A DNA stretch of 64,000 bases from Amygdalobacter indicium (GCF_029101545.1 NZ_CP118866.1:868001-932000); one strand, 5' to 3'; positions 17,948-26,979 are shown, numbered from the stretch's first letter. Numbers and translations are program-made. The notes: generated by a model not told the origin, from the letters alone.

Positions 17948-20194
17948 ATGCGCACTCATCAAAGTCATTCCGGTGCTATGCCTAATTACGAAGGAACCTG
18001 TCGTGCGAGCAATGTACCGGTAAAAAAACGTGAGTCTGCCGTATCGGCCAAAAGTACTTTCAAATCGAATATATCCGCCGGAAAAATCTTAGATAAAATA
18101 AAGCATTTATGCCGTTACAAACAAAATAAACAGCTGCAACAGGCTGATAAAAAGGCTAAATTGCTGCAAAACACCATTAAACCGCAGAATACAGAGAATA
18201 CAGCCGAAGATTTGGAAAAATTATTTCAAACTCACTTATCTCATGCGCCTTTATTGTCACCCGATACTGCTTCTGCGAAAGAATCGGCAGCTGTCCTTGA
18301 ACCTCAAAGTCTGCAAATTCTCACTTATCGCGGTGTAACAACGCGCAGTAATAAAAAGCAGGCCGAAACTGCTGAAATCGTCAACTCGAAAACTGTTCCC
18401 CGCCAAAGTGAATGGGCCGACTTGAAAAATGATTTGCGCAATTTACGACGTGAAAGTCATGCCACCTGGGATTTTTCACAAAAATTATTACAAAAATTTT
18501 GGACACGCGGCAAGAATATCAGTTCTAAAGAACAACAGAAACTTGTGCACTCAACGTTCAAACTTACCTGCAAAAATTTCTGTGCAAGTATTATTTTCAA
18601 CCTTTCCCGGCAATATCAAGCTTGGCGAAAATACTGTCAACACAGTACTTACAATACGCAGGCTCATAACAGCCAACTGGCAAATTTATCTTTTTGGCGT
18701 AAATTCTCTGCCCGACGCTGCAGCATAGTACAGACTCTATGCTTTGTATTGGCCGTAATTTTAATTTTCAGTACCATTTTCACTATTCATTATCACCAAC
18801 TTGCAAGCATAGAAGCAGATAACAATATGCGGCGGGAATTAGATAAAAAGCATGGAATACTGCTCTCGGGTACCGCTCAATGCAAAAAAGCCGAACTTGA
18901 TCAGATAAATTTACATTTAACTTTTCCGCATTATGATGACAGTTATCTTGACTATAAAATTCAAAGCCGTCTTGACAGTCTTATTCAACCGTACATTCAG
19001 GCTGCGAACAAATTACCTCGCCGCAACAGTTTTCGGCAAAAGCCGCTTCTGGTTGTTAATTATGACAGTGCAATTTTGGCCGGTCGCCTGGTCTCTTTAA
19101 TTTTCACGCTCAATTATTATGAAGGCGGTGCCGCTGCCGACAAACTCAGTGATTTAGCCTACAGCTCACTGTACTACGATTTGCAATATCATAGTGTTTT
19201 AACTTTGAAAGATTTACTTTCGGAACGCAATAATATCCTGCAGGAAATTGCCGACAGCTATAATACGATGTACCGTTACGATTTGAAACAGGATTTAGGT
19301 TTACAGACCGATCAAATTACTCGGCAAAACTTTTTATTCACTCCGGAAAAGTTGATTTTATTAGTCAATCCCAAACAGAGTCATGCCTCCCTGTTGAACA
19401 ACAATTCCCGACTCAACTTGGTAAGTAACGGCGGCAGCAGATACATTTATAATAACTATCTCAGCTTGAAATATAATGAAGTAAGTAAATATTTTAATCA
19501 ACAGAGTGATTTGAAAGTCAGTCTTAAATATGATTCCTGGAAACGTTATCTGGCCAATAAAGATAGCGAAAAACTGTTGCCGTATACACCCGATAGTGAA
19601 GGTAATACCGACAGTCCGTACAAATTTTCGGCTCTGACAATTAATAATTTACCGGCGGAAGAAACATTAACAAAACTCTTAAAATTACTCCGCGATAATG
19701 CTGCAACTGCCAGCTTTTTCCTGACACCGCAAGAGTTAAATACCGCTAATTTGCCGACTTTACAAAATATTATTTCGCAGGGACATGAAATTGCCCTGTT
19801 GTTGGATAATAACTCTTATACACAGGCTCAAATAACTGCTGCAAGCGACTTCCTGAAACAGAAATTACACGCGACGAACAACTATTTGCGCCTCCTTGAG
19901 CAGCAAAATAATGCAATTAGAGATGATTTACAGGACTACATTCAGATCAAATGGAATAACTATCCGCGTAGCAAAAATCAAGCAGCTATGATTAAACAGC
20001 TGACTTCCAAGCGTGATGCCGGCGATATAATTTGCCTGGACAGTCAAGACGATACATTTATTGCAGTTGTAGATAAAATGTTGGAACAACAGGATAATCA
20101 ATTCCGTTATGCTGCAGTTACTCAAACTGCTCAAATATACCGGACAAAGTTAACGCCGCAGCAATCACCTTATACAGATATTTCTGCCGATTAG
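17948..20194 (+). CDS. PdaC-like membrane protein with DUF4163/DUF3298-type and degenerate deacetylase domains
   Basis: I start at the ATG at 17948, preceded by AAAGGAGAA; the frame is open further back into mutM but without a ribosome binding site. The 748-residue protein has a basic, Gln/Lys-rich cytoplasmic part (1-255), one membrane helix (259-281), then a DUF4163-like (about 302-360) and DUF3298-like region (about 365-425; VNYDSAILAGRLVSLIF, YYEGGAAA, LTLKDLL). A C-terminal NodB polysaccharide-deacetylase-like domain lies at about 561-735. This extracellular order matches B. subtilis PdaC, a peptidoglycan N-acetylmuramic acid deacetylase. The NodB motifs are eroded: the FDDGP strand reads TINNLPA and the HTxxH motif after GHEI reads LLLDNNS, so the metal ligands and catalytic Asp seem absent. 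Probably a non-catalytic wall-binding or sensing protein. Confidence 0.72.
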   Translation: MRTHQSHSGAMPNYEGTCRASNVPVKKRESAVSAKSTFKSNISAGKILDKIKHLCRYKQNKQLQQADKKAKLLQNTIKPQNTENTAEDLEKLFQTHLSHAPLLSPDTASAKESAAVLEPQSLQILTYRGVTTRSNKKQAETAEIVNSKTVPRQSEWADLKNDLRNLRRESHATWDFSQKLLQKFWTRGKNISSKEQQKLVHSTFKLTCKNFCASIIFNLSRQYQAWRKYCQHSTYNTQAHNSQLANLSFWRKFSARRCSIVQTLCFVLAVILIFSTIFTIHYHQLASIEADNNMRRELDKKHGILLSGTAQCKKAELDQINLHLTFPHYDDSYLDYKIQSRLDSLIQPYIQAANKLPRRNSFRQKPLLVVNYDSAILAGRLVSLIFTLNYYEGGAAADKLSDLAYSSLYYDLQYHSVLTLKDLLSERNNILQEIADSYNTMYRYDLKQDLGLQTDQITRQNFLFTPEKLILLVNPKQSHASLLNNNSRLNLVSNGGSRYIYNNYLSLKYNEVSKYFNQQSDLKVSLKYDSWKRYLANKDSEKLLPYTPDSEGNTDSPYKFSALTINNLPAEETLTKLLKLLRDNAATASFFLTPQELNTANLPTLQNIISQGHEIALLLDNNSYTQAQITAASDFLKQKLHATNNYLRLLEQQNNAIRDDLQDYIQIKWNNYPRSKNQAAMIKQLTSKRDAGDIICLDSQDDTFIAVVDKMLEQQDNQFRYAAVTQTAQIYRTKLTPQQSPYTDISAD

Positions 20195-20210
20195 AAAACT
20201 TAAGCGGCCG

Positions 20211-21305
20211 TTAAGCGTTAATAACTCGCAGGCGCCGCAAAAGCTTCAATATCAGCCCGGCCAAACTTAATAAATATTTACAGGCAAAATTCAAGAAAAT
20301 TACTAAGCGCTTTTTCTTCACATAATGCCATAATTGCGGATCCAAGCGGTTGAAAGCTTCTTTGACTTCCTGCAAAGCTGCAAGATGCTCCGGATTAGGT
20401 TGCATAAGATAAATTAATTGACACACCTCATACATTCTGGCCATATGCTTAACTGTCAAATCTCGCAAAATTACCGGCTGCCCTGTCCTGTAACCGAACT
20501 TAAGATCTGCAAGCATCGCCTTAATAACTTTTACTTGATGTTGATAATTTTGAATTATTTTCTGTAAATTAACCGACTGTCCTTGACGACCGATATAATA
20601 CATGTACAAATTAACCGGCAAATAATACATTGTCTCTACTGTTTGCAAAGGAATCAGACTGTAATAGTTATCTTCATAAAAGACGCCTTCAGGTAATGTT
20701 AAATGTAAATTTTGCAAGAAATCGCGACGATAACAAAGAGTATGCATAATCAGAAGTTCAGTAAAAGACCATTTCTTTACTTCCTGCCAGGTAAACAATT
20801 TATTCGCCGGCAAAACCTGTCTTAATTTATTGTCAATGTAAAAAAACTTATTATTGCGCTCAGTCGGGTATAATTCATTCGCTGTCAATAACGAATGATC
20901 CTGACGGTAAACTTGTTTCAAAATTTCCAATGTATAATCTGTAAATATCAAATCGGGCAATTCCGCAGCGGAAGAAAGCTGTTGAATTAATTGCAGCAAG
21001 GAATTTAACGGCTCGGCAGCAAAATAATCATCAGAATCCAAAACTTTAACATACAATCCCCGGGACAATTTCATTCCGGCATTGATAGCCGAACCGTGTC
21101 CCCCGTTTTCTTTATTAATTAAAATCACACTATCTTGATATTTTTGCACATAGGCAGCTGCAATTGCTGATGTATTATCATTTGAGCCGTCATTAACAAT
21201 AATTACTTCTATTAATTCAATGTACGGCAGCAAGGAATTTACGGCTCTTTCCAAATACATCTGTGAATTATAGGCAGGGATAATAACAGTTAACAGTTTT
21301 CCCAT
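20211..21305 (-). CDS. Family 2 glycosyltransferase
   Basis: A GT-A fold glycosyltransferase acting in the cytoplasm or at the membrane face on envelope polysaccharide or glycolipid. The N-terminal domain has LLTVIIPAYNSQMYLERAVNSL, VNDGSNDNT, ENGGHGSAINAGM and the DxD-type LDSDDYF metal site near residue 100. The protein is 364 residues. The C-terminal third is helical and ends in a hydrophobic basic stretch that may sit on the membrane. The sugar donor and acceptor cannot be read from sequence. It lies 17 bp downstream of an LPG-synthase-type membrane gene, which suggests a shared glycolipid or export role. It is convergent with the PdaC-like gene, 16 bp away. Confidence 0.9.
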   Translation of the reverse strand: MGKLLTVIIPAYNSQMYLERAVNSLLPYIELIEVIIVNDGSNDNTSAIAAAYVQKYQDSVILINKENGGHGSAINAGMKLSRGLYVKVLDSDDYFAAEPLNSLLQLIQQLSSAAELPDLIFTDYTLEILKQVYRQDHSLLTANELYPTERNNKFFYIDNKLRQVLPANKLFTWQEVKKWSFTELLIMHTLCYRRDFLQNLHLTLPEGVFYEDNYYSLIPLQTVETMYYLPVNLYMYYIGRQGQSVNLQKIIQNYQHQVKVIKAMLADLKFGYRTGQPVILRDLTVKHMARMYEVCQLIYLMQPNPEHLAALQEVKEAFNRLDPQLWHYVKKKRLVIFLNFACKYLLSLAGLILKLLRRLRVINA

Positions 21306-21322
21306 ATAAACTTCCTCCTTAA

Positions 21323-22465
21323 CTACTCTTGATCAAGCTTATTAAGATTAGCAGCATTTAATTTGAAATCAACTCTAATAAAACAAATAGTTGTAATAAC
21401 AGCTGCTATCAGCAAAAAGACATATAAATTAATTACTCTTGTCAATAACAACGCCGGAATTAATTGCTTATCCGGCACAATATTCCCGAATAATTGTAAA
21501 AATCCGCCCTCCGTCAAACCGACAGCTCCGGGTGAAGGTACCAAAGAAGCGGCAATATTCAAAACAGCCTGCATCGAGAAACTGTCTTCCAACAACTGCC
21601 AGCAATTTTGCGTATTTCCGGCTCTTAACGCCATACAGGCAAAAAAAGGCACGGCCGTGTAAGCTGCCATCTGCACAAGGTGTAAAGCCATAAGTTCCAA
21701 CAACAAACGCCAATTTTTATTAAACGAAAGCGAGCTGGCAATATAACGCTTGGAAAAATGTAAAAGCTTACGTACTAAATTACGCGGATTTTTAATTAGT
21801 TTCTTCCGCATCAACATGCCTAATACAAAACGGAGCGCCGCAACAATAATTTTAGGATTGAAGAACAACAACAATAAAAAAGTCGTAGTTACAATGTACA
21901 AAAGATAACCTAAAGGCAGCAAATAAGAAACATAGCCTAAATTCTCCTGCAAATATCCCGATCGGAAGAAACTGACGCAGGCACAATAAAACAACATAGA
22001 TAAATTGTAAAAAATAGCCAAGGCGATAAAAACGACTGAAGTATAAGACATCGGGATGGACAACTTTTTCAAATAATACATTTGCATCGGCTGACCGCCT
22101 GAAGAAGACGGTGTAATATTATTAAAGAAAAAGCCGATAAAAGAAGTGTTAAAAGCCATTTTAAATTTGACTTGTAAAGTAGGCGCGATATAATTCATTA
22201 CTCTAATAATACTTAAGGCTATACAGCACTGGTGAATCAACATTAACGTAAATCCACCCAATAACCAACGCCAGTCAGCTTGTAATAAAATTGCTTTCAT
22301 TTCCTTGATACTATAATCTTTGAAGATCATATGCCAAGTTAATGAAAGCATAATAATAAGAATAAATAAACCAATAAGTAAATTTCTTGCAGTCCCGCCT
22401 TTGCCGTCATTACGGACATCAGCGAGATTTTCACTTATCAATTTTTCATCCTGCCATTCCTGCAT
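21323..22465 (-). CDS. LPG-synthase transmembrane-domain (UPF0104/flippase-like) protein
   Basis: This integral membrane protein of about 380 residues has seven to eight hydrophobic segments. The central signature NNITPSSSGGQPMQMYYLKK matches the lysylphosphatidylglycerol synthase transmembrane family, known from the MprF N-terminal half and AglD-like proteins, which flip or handle lipids. A second marker SLVPSPGAVGLTEGGF lies near residue 300. There is no aminoacyl-transferase domain, so it is not a full MprF. The ATG at 22465 is preferred; a TTG 6 bp earlier is in frame. Its neighbours are a small membrane protein upstream (gap under 10 bp) and a GT2 gene downstream. Confidence 0.85.
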   Translation of the reverse strand: MQEWQDEKLISENLADVRNDGKGGTARNLLIGLFILIIMLSLTWHMIFKDYSIKEMKAILLQADWRWLLGGFTLMLIHQCCIALSIIRVMNYIAPTLQVKFKMAFNTSFIGFFFNNITPSSSGGQPMQMYYLKKLSIPMSYTSVVFIALAIFYNLSMLFYCACVSFFRSGYLQENLGYVSYLLPLGYLLYIVTTTFLLLLFFNPKIIVAALRFVLGMLMRKKLIKNPRNLVRKLLHFSKRYIASSLSFNKNWRLLLELMALHLVQMAAYTAVPFFACMALRAGNTQNCWQLLEDSFSMQAVLNIAASLVPSPGAVGLTEGGFLQLFGNIVPDKQLIPALLLTRVINLYVFLLIAAVITTICFIRVDFKLNAANLNKLDQE

Positions 22466-22473
22466 AAACAATA

Positions 22474-23001
22474 TTACTTCTTGAATCCCATTTTATCTGC
22501 TAAAGCATTGAACTCGGTCGCTAAAGCCTGCAATTGCATAGCAACATCCTGTTTTTTATAAACATACATAGCACAAACTTTTGAACCTAAAGCTAAAGCC
22601 CAGAAAGCAAAAGTCAAAATACTTGCCCGCATAAAAAGAAGTAAGAAGAAATCAATTACCAGAACTAATTTACGATCGGCAAACTTCGCTGTCTTCAAAA
22701 CATAGGCCAATACTACCAGTTTTACTATATATTCAATAACCAGCACTGCAACAGGAACACCGAAAGGAATCAGTGCAACCGGTAAAACTGCAGCAAAAAA
22801 TCCTAAAACAGCCGAAGAAAAAGTGAAGACTAAAAGTGAAAATACCGTAAACACTATCCAGAGTATACCGTATATCATGTTAAAAGTCTTATAGTTACCG
22901 GCTAAAATACCCCACACCGTTGTATTGCTGCTACTGTCAGCATTATGTTGCAACTCTTCTGAAAAAAGCGGCTCATTACCGTTTTGATTTTGCTCGGACA
23001 T
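22474..23001 (-). CDS. Small four-helix membrane protein of unknown function
   Basis: I start at the ATG at 23001 because GGAGG lies 5 bases upstream; a TTG further back would place the ribosome binding site inside the gene. The 175-residue protein has a polar, Asn/Gln-rich N-terminal tail (about 30 residues), about four hydrophobic helices, and a short soluble C-terminus. I recognise no family. It is first in a run with the LPG-synthase-type and GT2 genes and has a good promoter in front. Confidence 0.75.
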   Translation of the reverse strand: MSEQNQNGNEPLFSEELQHNADSSSNTTVWGILAGNYKTFNMIYGILWIVFTVFSLLVFTFSSAVLGFFAAVLPVALIPFGVPVAVLVIEYIVKLVVLAYVLKTAKFADRKLVLVIDFFLLLFMRASILTFAFWALALGSKVCAMYVYKKQDVAMQLQALATEFNALADKMGFKK

Positions 23002-23047
23002 ATCTACCTCCAACAAAAATTAGCAGTATTCTGCAATATTTTCGCAT

Positions 23048-23076
23048 AGTATAGCATATAGGAGCTGTAAAGTCTA
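23048..23076 (-). promoter_or_regulatory. Promoter of the membrane protein-LPG-synthase-GT2 run
   Basis: On the minus strand TAGACT, a 17-bp spacer and TATACT preceded by TGC. Just upstream of the -35 is an inverted repeat ATCCC / GGGAT (23082-23099) that could be an operator. Confidence 0.5.
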
Positions 23077-23205
23077 TTTATATCCCTAATTTTCGGGATT
23101 TTAAGAAAGTTTAAGGGGTTTTATAAATTACTTGTTATGCAAAAAGCTATTATTATCCTGTTTCTTCTGCGCCGGCAGAAGTTGCTCCGTTTCCGGCTTA
23201 AGGTA

Positions 23206-23244
23206 TAAAAAAGCGGCTTAGCCACAATATAGTGGTCAAGCCGC
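23206..23244 (-). terminator. Intrinsic terminator of rpsD
   Basis: On the minus strand GCGGCTT and CCAC pair with GTGG and AAGCCGC around a 6-nt loop, with a 2-nt internal bulge on each side, followed by a run of T. It starts about 20 nt after the rpsD stop. Confidence 0.85.
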
Positions 23245-23263
23245 AAAATTGATACTGTTTGCA

Positions 23264-23857
23264 CTATCTGCTGTAGAACTCAATGATCTGACGATCGTTA
23301 ACTTCCACCGGAATTTCTTCTCTTTCAGGTAAACGAGTGAACTTAGCACTGAGCTCTTCCGTATTACGTTCAATGTACGGTACGCTGAAACCGCCGAACT
23401 CTCTGAAGTTATTGCAGAAGACTTCGACCTTGCGTGAAGACTCATGTAAAGCGATAACATCACCCGGTTTAACTTGATAAGAAGGAATATCAATTCTCTT
23501 ACCGTTGACAATAATATGTCCGTGGCTGACTAATTGTCTGGCCATACGAATAGAATTGGCAAAGCCGATACGATAAACCAAGTTATCCAATCTGCTCTCC
23601 AACAAGCGCAGCAAAGCTGTACCTGTCTGCTCGGAAGAACGCAAAGCTTCTTCATAATAACGCACCAATTGTTTCTCGAAGATATTGTAATAAATCTTCA
23701 ACTTCTGCTTCTCCAGCATCTGCACACGATATTCAGTCGGTTTCGTACGACGCAAATTACCGTGAGTGCTGACGCGCTTCATTGCCTTGGGGTTACCGAT
23801 AGCATTAACGCCAACCCAACGGCATTCCTTAAAACGTGGACCTCTTCTTGTTGCCAT
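23264..23857 (-). CDS. rpsD: 30S ribosomal protein S4
   Basis: S4 nucleates 30S assembly by binding 16S rRNA and in several bacteria represses its own synthesis. The 197-residue protein starts MATRRGPRFKECR and has the S4 RNA-binding domain at about 90-150 (SRLDNLVYRIGFANSIRMARQLVSHGHIIVNGKRI). AAGGAGAAAAC precedes the ATG. Here rpsD stands alone rather than in the alpha operon, as in many Firmicutes, with its own strong promoter and a leader of about 146 nt. The N-terminus lacks the Cys-rich zinc knuckle found in some S4 paralogues. Confidence 0.97.
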   Translation of the reverse strand: MATRRGPRFKECRWVGVNAIGNPKAMKRVSTHGNLRRTKPTEYRVQMLEKQKLKIYYNIFEKQLVRYYEEALRSSEQTGTALLRLLESRLDNLVYRIGFANSIRMARQLVSHGHIIVNGKRIDIPSYQVKPGDVIALHESSRKVEVFCNNFREFGGFSVPYIERNTEELSAKFTRLPEREEIPVEVNDRQIIEFYSR

Positions 23858-24009
23858 GTTTTCTCCTTAAAAGAATACGTAAATTTCACACCGGGCATTT
23901 ACATAGGGATGTGATAAAACAGACTTGCTGTGTTGAACTTAGCTTAACTTATAATAAGCATATCCAAACTTTCCTACCTAAAATTGTCTGAACAATAAAA
24001 TGCTTAAAT
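23858..24009 (-). promoter_or_regulatory. Long rpsD leader, candidate S4 autoregulatory RNA
   Basis: The transcript from the promoter at 24010-24039 should carry about 146 untranslated nucleotides before rpsD. Firmicute rpsD leaders are known to bind S4. I could not verify a matching fold by eye. Confidence 0.35.
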
Positions 24010-24039
24010 ATTTTAGCAAAAATCATCTTTTGTTGTCAA
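24010..24039 (-). promoter_or_regulatory. Strong rpsD promoter
   Basis: On the minus strand a consensus TTGACA, an 18-bp spacer and TAAAAT preceded by TGC (extended -10). It lies in the gap between smpB and rpsD. Confidence 0.7.
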
Positions 24040-24067
24040 GCGAATTGGCCGCACACCGCGCTGCCGC

Positions 24068-24520
24068 TCAAAAATTTCTCGTCATTTCACGCGCAATCGT
24101 TTTCGCTTTCAAAGTCTCCCGCTTATCATACAATTTTTTACCTTGAGCAAGAGCCAATTCCAATTTCAGACGATTGTGTTTAAAGTACAATTTCAGCGGT
24201 ATAAGAGTTAAACCGGAAGTTTTTATTTTGCCGGCCAATTTATTAATTTCCCGCCGATGCAACAACAATTTTTTCGGTCTCAGAGGATCACAATTAAATA
24301 TATTTCCCTGTTCATACGGACTTATTTGCCACGAATAAAGCCATATTTCTCCATCTTTAATTTGAGCATAAGCTTCCTGTAAAGATGTATTCGCAGCCCT
24401 GATCGATTTTACTTCCGTTCCGCGCAAAACTACGCCGCACTCATAAGTATCAATGATATTATAATCATGCTTTGCCCGGCGATTATAGGCTACCTGTTTA
24501 ATTCCCGTAACTTCCGTCAT
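24068..24520 (-). CDS. smpB: SsrA-binding protein SmpB
   Basis: SmpB binds tmRNA and is required for trans-translation, which rescues stalled ribosomes. The 150-residue protein has the OB-fold core (AYNRRAKHDYNIIDTYECGVVLRGTEVKSIR) and the basic C-terminal tail with KKLYDKRETLKAK that inserts in the mRNA channel. The start has AGGTGGTTGT in front. It is the last gene of the pgi-ksgA-zapA-like-dut-tsaD-smpB run. I see no ssrA gene in the adjacent gap. Confidence 0.97.
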   Translation of the reverse strand: MTEVTGIKQVAYNRRAKHDYNIIDTYECGVVLRGTEVKSIRAANTSLQEAYAQIKDGEIWLYSWQISPYEQGNIFNCDPLRPKKLLLHRREINKLAGKIKTSGLTLIPLKLYFKHNRLKLELALAQGKKLYDKRETLKAKTIAREMTRNF

Positions 24521-24528
24521 ACAACCAC

Positions 24529-25599
24529 CTATATCTTTTTTCTCACGTTAATTTGCGGCAAAGATTTCCACTGATCCAATGACCAGGACGGATAAGCGTT
24601 TAAAGTACTGTCTGTCGGTTTCACCCCACTCAATATAAGATAATAGGCAGCCGCACCGATCATCGCACCGTTGTCTGTACATAATATCCTGTCCGGGCAA
24701 GTAAAATCAACCTTATTTTTACGGCACATAGCAGCTAAAGCTTCTCTTAAGTGCGTATTGGCCGCAACACCGCCGGCTAAAGCAAAGCGCCGAGCTTGAG
24801 TTAATTTCAAAGCTTTCTCGGAATGTTTTACTAAAGTTCTGATAATAGCAGCCTGAAAGGAGGCGGCAAAATCATTAATATTTAATAAATCCGTCCAATT
24901 AATTCCTTTCTGCTCTGCTTGCATCTTGGCACGATTAATGTAGGTCAAAGCAGCTGTTTTCAAGCCGCTGAAGGAAAAATCCAAAGCATTTTGCAAGTGA
25001 CTTTCCGGAAATTCATACCTGGTACTGTCACCTGCAAAAGATAACTTATCAATCTGCGGGCCGCCGGGATAAGGTAAACCCAAAGCTCGAGCAATTTTGT
25101 CAAAAGCTTCACCGCAGGCATCATCTAAAGTCCGACCTAATATTTGGAAATTATATTCTTTATCCATCGTCACTAAATGGCTGTGACCGCCTGAAACTAT
25201 CAGGCCCGTATACGGGACATCAAAATTCGGATCACATAAAAAGTTGGCACAAATATGTCCGGCTAAATGATGTATCGGATAAAGCGGTTTGTTATAAGCA
25301 TAAGCTAAAGCTTTAGCGGCACTGACGCCGACCAATAAAGAACCTGCTAAACCCGGGCCGGCAGTAACCGCCACGGCAGCAATATCTTCCATGGTACAGG
25401 CTGCCTGCGCCAAAGCCTCGGCAATAACTGCCGTAATAACTTTAACATGCTCTCTGGCTGCAATTTCCGGCACAACTCCGCCGAATTGGCTTTGTAAATC
25501 AGCTGACGAAGCTATCACATTTGCTAAAATTTCTCTACCGTCTTTTACTACCGCTACACTTGTCTCATCACACGAAGACTCGAAGGCTAATATATTCAT
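24529..25599 (-). CDS. tsaD: tRNA N6-threonylcarbamoyladenosine synthase subunit TsaD
   Basis: TsaD transfers the threonylcarbamoyl group to A37 of ANN-decoding tRNAs, in complex with TsaB and TsaE. The 356-residue protein has the ASKHA start ILAFESSCDETSVAVV and the metal-binding HHLAGH with His111 and His115. Also present are the ISGGHS-type segment IVSGGHSHLV and the PYPGGPQ motif. The end carries the phosphate-binding LAGGVAANTHLRE and TDNGAMIG. Family length is about 340. tsaB and tsaE are not in this window. It is 8 bp upstream of smpB and 37 bp after dut. Confidence 0.97.
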   Translation of the reverse strand: MNILAFESSCDETSVAVVKDGREILANVIASSADLQSQFGGVVPEIAAREHVKVITAVIAEALAQAACTMEDIAAVAVTAGPGLAGSLLVGVSAAKALAYAYNKPLYPIHHLAGHICANFLCDPNFDVPYTGLIVSGGHSHLVTMDKEYNFQILGRTLDDACGEAFDKIARALGLPYPGGPQIDKLSFAGDSTRYEFPESHLQNALDFSFSGLKTAALTYINRAKMQAEQKGINWTDLLNINDFAASFQAAIIRTLVKHSEKALKLTQARRFALAGGVAANTHLREALAAMCRKNKVDFTCPDRILCTDNGAMIGAAAYYLILSGVKPTDSTLNAYPSWSLDQWKSLPQINVRKKI

Positions 25600-25636
25600 T
25601 TTTTCACTTCTTTCCCGTCAATAATCATTCCTGCAG

Positions 25637-26194
25637 CTATTTTACTCCACTGTGACCGAAACCGCCCTGACGATCAAATTCCGCTTCTTCCGCATTTTCC
25701 GTCCATTGAGCTTGATATATGGGGACAAGAATCAACTGAGCTATTCTGTCTCCCCGACAAATTTTATAAGCACCGTGGGGTGTTGATTTAACGTTCAAAT
25801 CATATAATGGTATTTTACCATACGGACTTTCTAAAGTTTTTAAAGGTACCTCGGCCGGGTCATTATATGCAATTAAGGCCGCTTGCGAAAGATTACGCAT
25901 AATTATCTTTATTTCGTCACGATAGCCTGAATCAATCGTTCCCGGACTATTGGCAATATGCAGATTGGTTTTAAGACTCAGGCCGCTTCTCGGTCTAACT
26001 TCCAAAGCGTAATTTTCAGGCAAAACAACACTTAAACCCGTAGCGATTAAAATTGTCTGTCCGGGTAAAATTATATAATCCGCCGCCGCACAAACATCCA
26101 TCCCCATATCGCCTCTATGGCGATAAAAAGGTAACTGCAAATCTTTCGGGAAATCTTTTATACCGACTTCAACAATTTTAATGTTACTGCTCAT
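25637..26194 (-). CDS. dut: Deoxyuridine 5'-triphosphate nucleotidohydrolase
   Basis: dUTPase hydrolyses dUTP to dUMP and pyrophosphate, keeping uracil out of DNA and supplying thymidylate synthesis. The trimeric-type motifs are all seen: HRGDMGMDVCAA (motif 1), RPRSGLSLK (2), GTIDSGYRDEI (3), GDRIAQLILVP (4) and GGFGHSG at the C-terminus (5). At 185 residues it is about 35-40 longer than typical because of an insertion between motifs 3 and 4 (about 105-140), seen in some Firmicute enzymes. AAAGGAAT precedes the ATG. The 3-bp gap to the ZapA-like gene suggests coupling. Confidence 0.95.
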   Translation of the reverse strand: MSSNIKIVEVGIKDFPKDLQLPFYRHRGDMGMDVCAAADYIILPGQTILIATGLSVVLPENYALEVRPRSGLSLKTNLHIANSPGTIDSGYRDEIKIIMRNLSQAALIAYNDPAEVPLKTLESPYGKIPLYDLNVKSTPHGAYKICRGDRIAQLILVPIYQAQWTENAEEAEFDRQGGFGHSGVK

Positions 26195-26197
26195 AAA

Positions 26198-26974
26198 CTA
26201 TTCCTTTCTCAGCAAGTCGCTAAAAGTAATTTGTTCTCTCCGACTTAGTTGATCTTCGTCTTTTTCACCTTCAAGCAATTGGAGAATTATCTTTCGGAAG
26301 TTATCCGCTCCGCAAGCCGGATCATTTTTATAAAGACTGAAGCGTTCCGCAATTTGACTGAAAACTTCTGCTAAAGCTGTCAGCTTCTGCTTATATTGCT
26401 GAATTTTTCTTTCAGCAACGGCAACCTGATCTTTGAGTTCTTTATTAATCAGCAAGCAATCGGCAGCTACCTGCTCCTGTTCGCGTAATTTGAATGTCAT
26501 ATCGGCTTTTTCATCCAGAACATTCATTAAACACAAGGTAAGAATTGTTTGCTTATCACCGGTTTTTAATTGCCGTTTGACATCTTTAATCAATAAGTTG
26601 GCTTCCTGCGCAATAGTTTTCATATATTCGACATCAGCATCGGCGCTCACTTGATAAAACTGATTGGCAATGCATAAAGTAATTGTGCTTCGAGGGCAGG
26701 AAGTGCGTTGTTTAATATCCAACTTAGGATTATTGCTTACCGTGTTTTGTGACTTATCTACAGAATTAATTGCCTTTTTCACAATATCAGGTAATTCCGT
26801 AGAAAAATTACGTTTAGCGGCAAGGTTTTCATCTTTAGACTCTATGGCAGTTTGTAAGGCAGATTGAACTATATCCGGTATTACCGGGCGGATAACGCCG
26901 ATATCCTTGGCCGGCGGATATTCCTGCCAAGCAATTTGCTTAGCTGTCAATTCCTCTTTTTTGTGTTTCTGCAT
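26198..26974 (-). CDS. ZapA-like cell division protein with N-terminal extension
   Basis: The central part (about 96-160: ITLCIANQFYQVSAD, EYMKTIAQEANLLI, TLCLMNVLDE) matches the ZapA fold, which in known members cross-links FtsZ filaments at the division site. A predicted coiled coil (about 155-215) follows, as in ZapA. The protein is 258 residues, against about 85-110 for ordinary ZapA. The first 95 residues are an extension with two copies of a PDIV-x2-A-x3 motif (near 33 and 62). The ZapA call is moderate, as the domain is short. It sits between ksgA and dut with gaps of 5 and 3 bp. Confidence 0.65.
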   Translation of the reverse strand: MQKHKKEELTAKQIAWQEYPPAKDIGVIRPVIPDIVQSALQTAIESKDENLAAKRNFSTELPDIVKKAINSVDKSQNTVSNNPKLDIKQRTSCPRSTITLCIANQFYQVSADADVEYMKTIAQEANLLIKDVKRQLKTGDKQTILTLCLMNVLDEKADMTFKLREQEQVAADCLLINKELKDQVAVAERKIQQYKQKLTALAEVFSQIAERFSLYKNDPACGADNFRKIILQLLEGEKDEDQLSRREQITFSDLLRKE

Positions 26975-26979
26975 ATTAT

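Noticed and set aside
20195..20210. CTTAAG...TTAAG palindrome as a terminator for the PdaC-like gene
   Set aside because: Imperfect arms of 5 bp and no T-tract; too weak to call.
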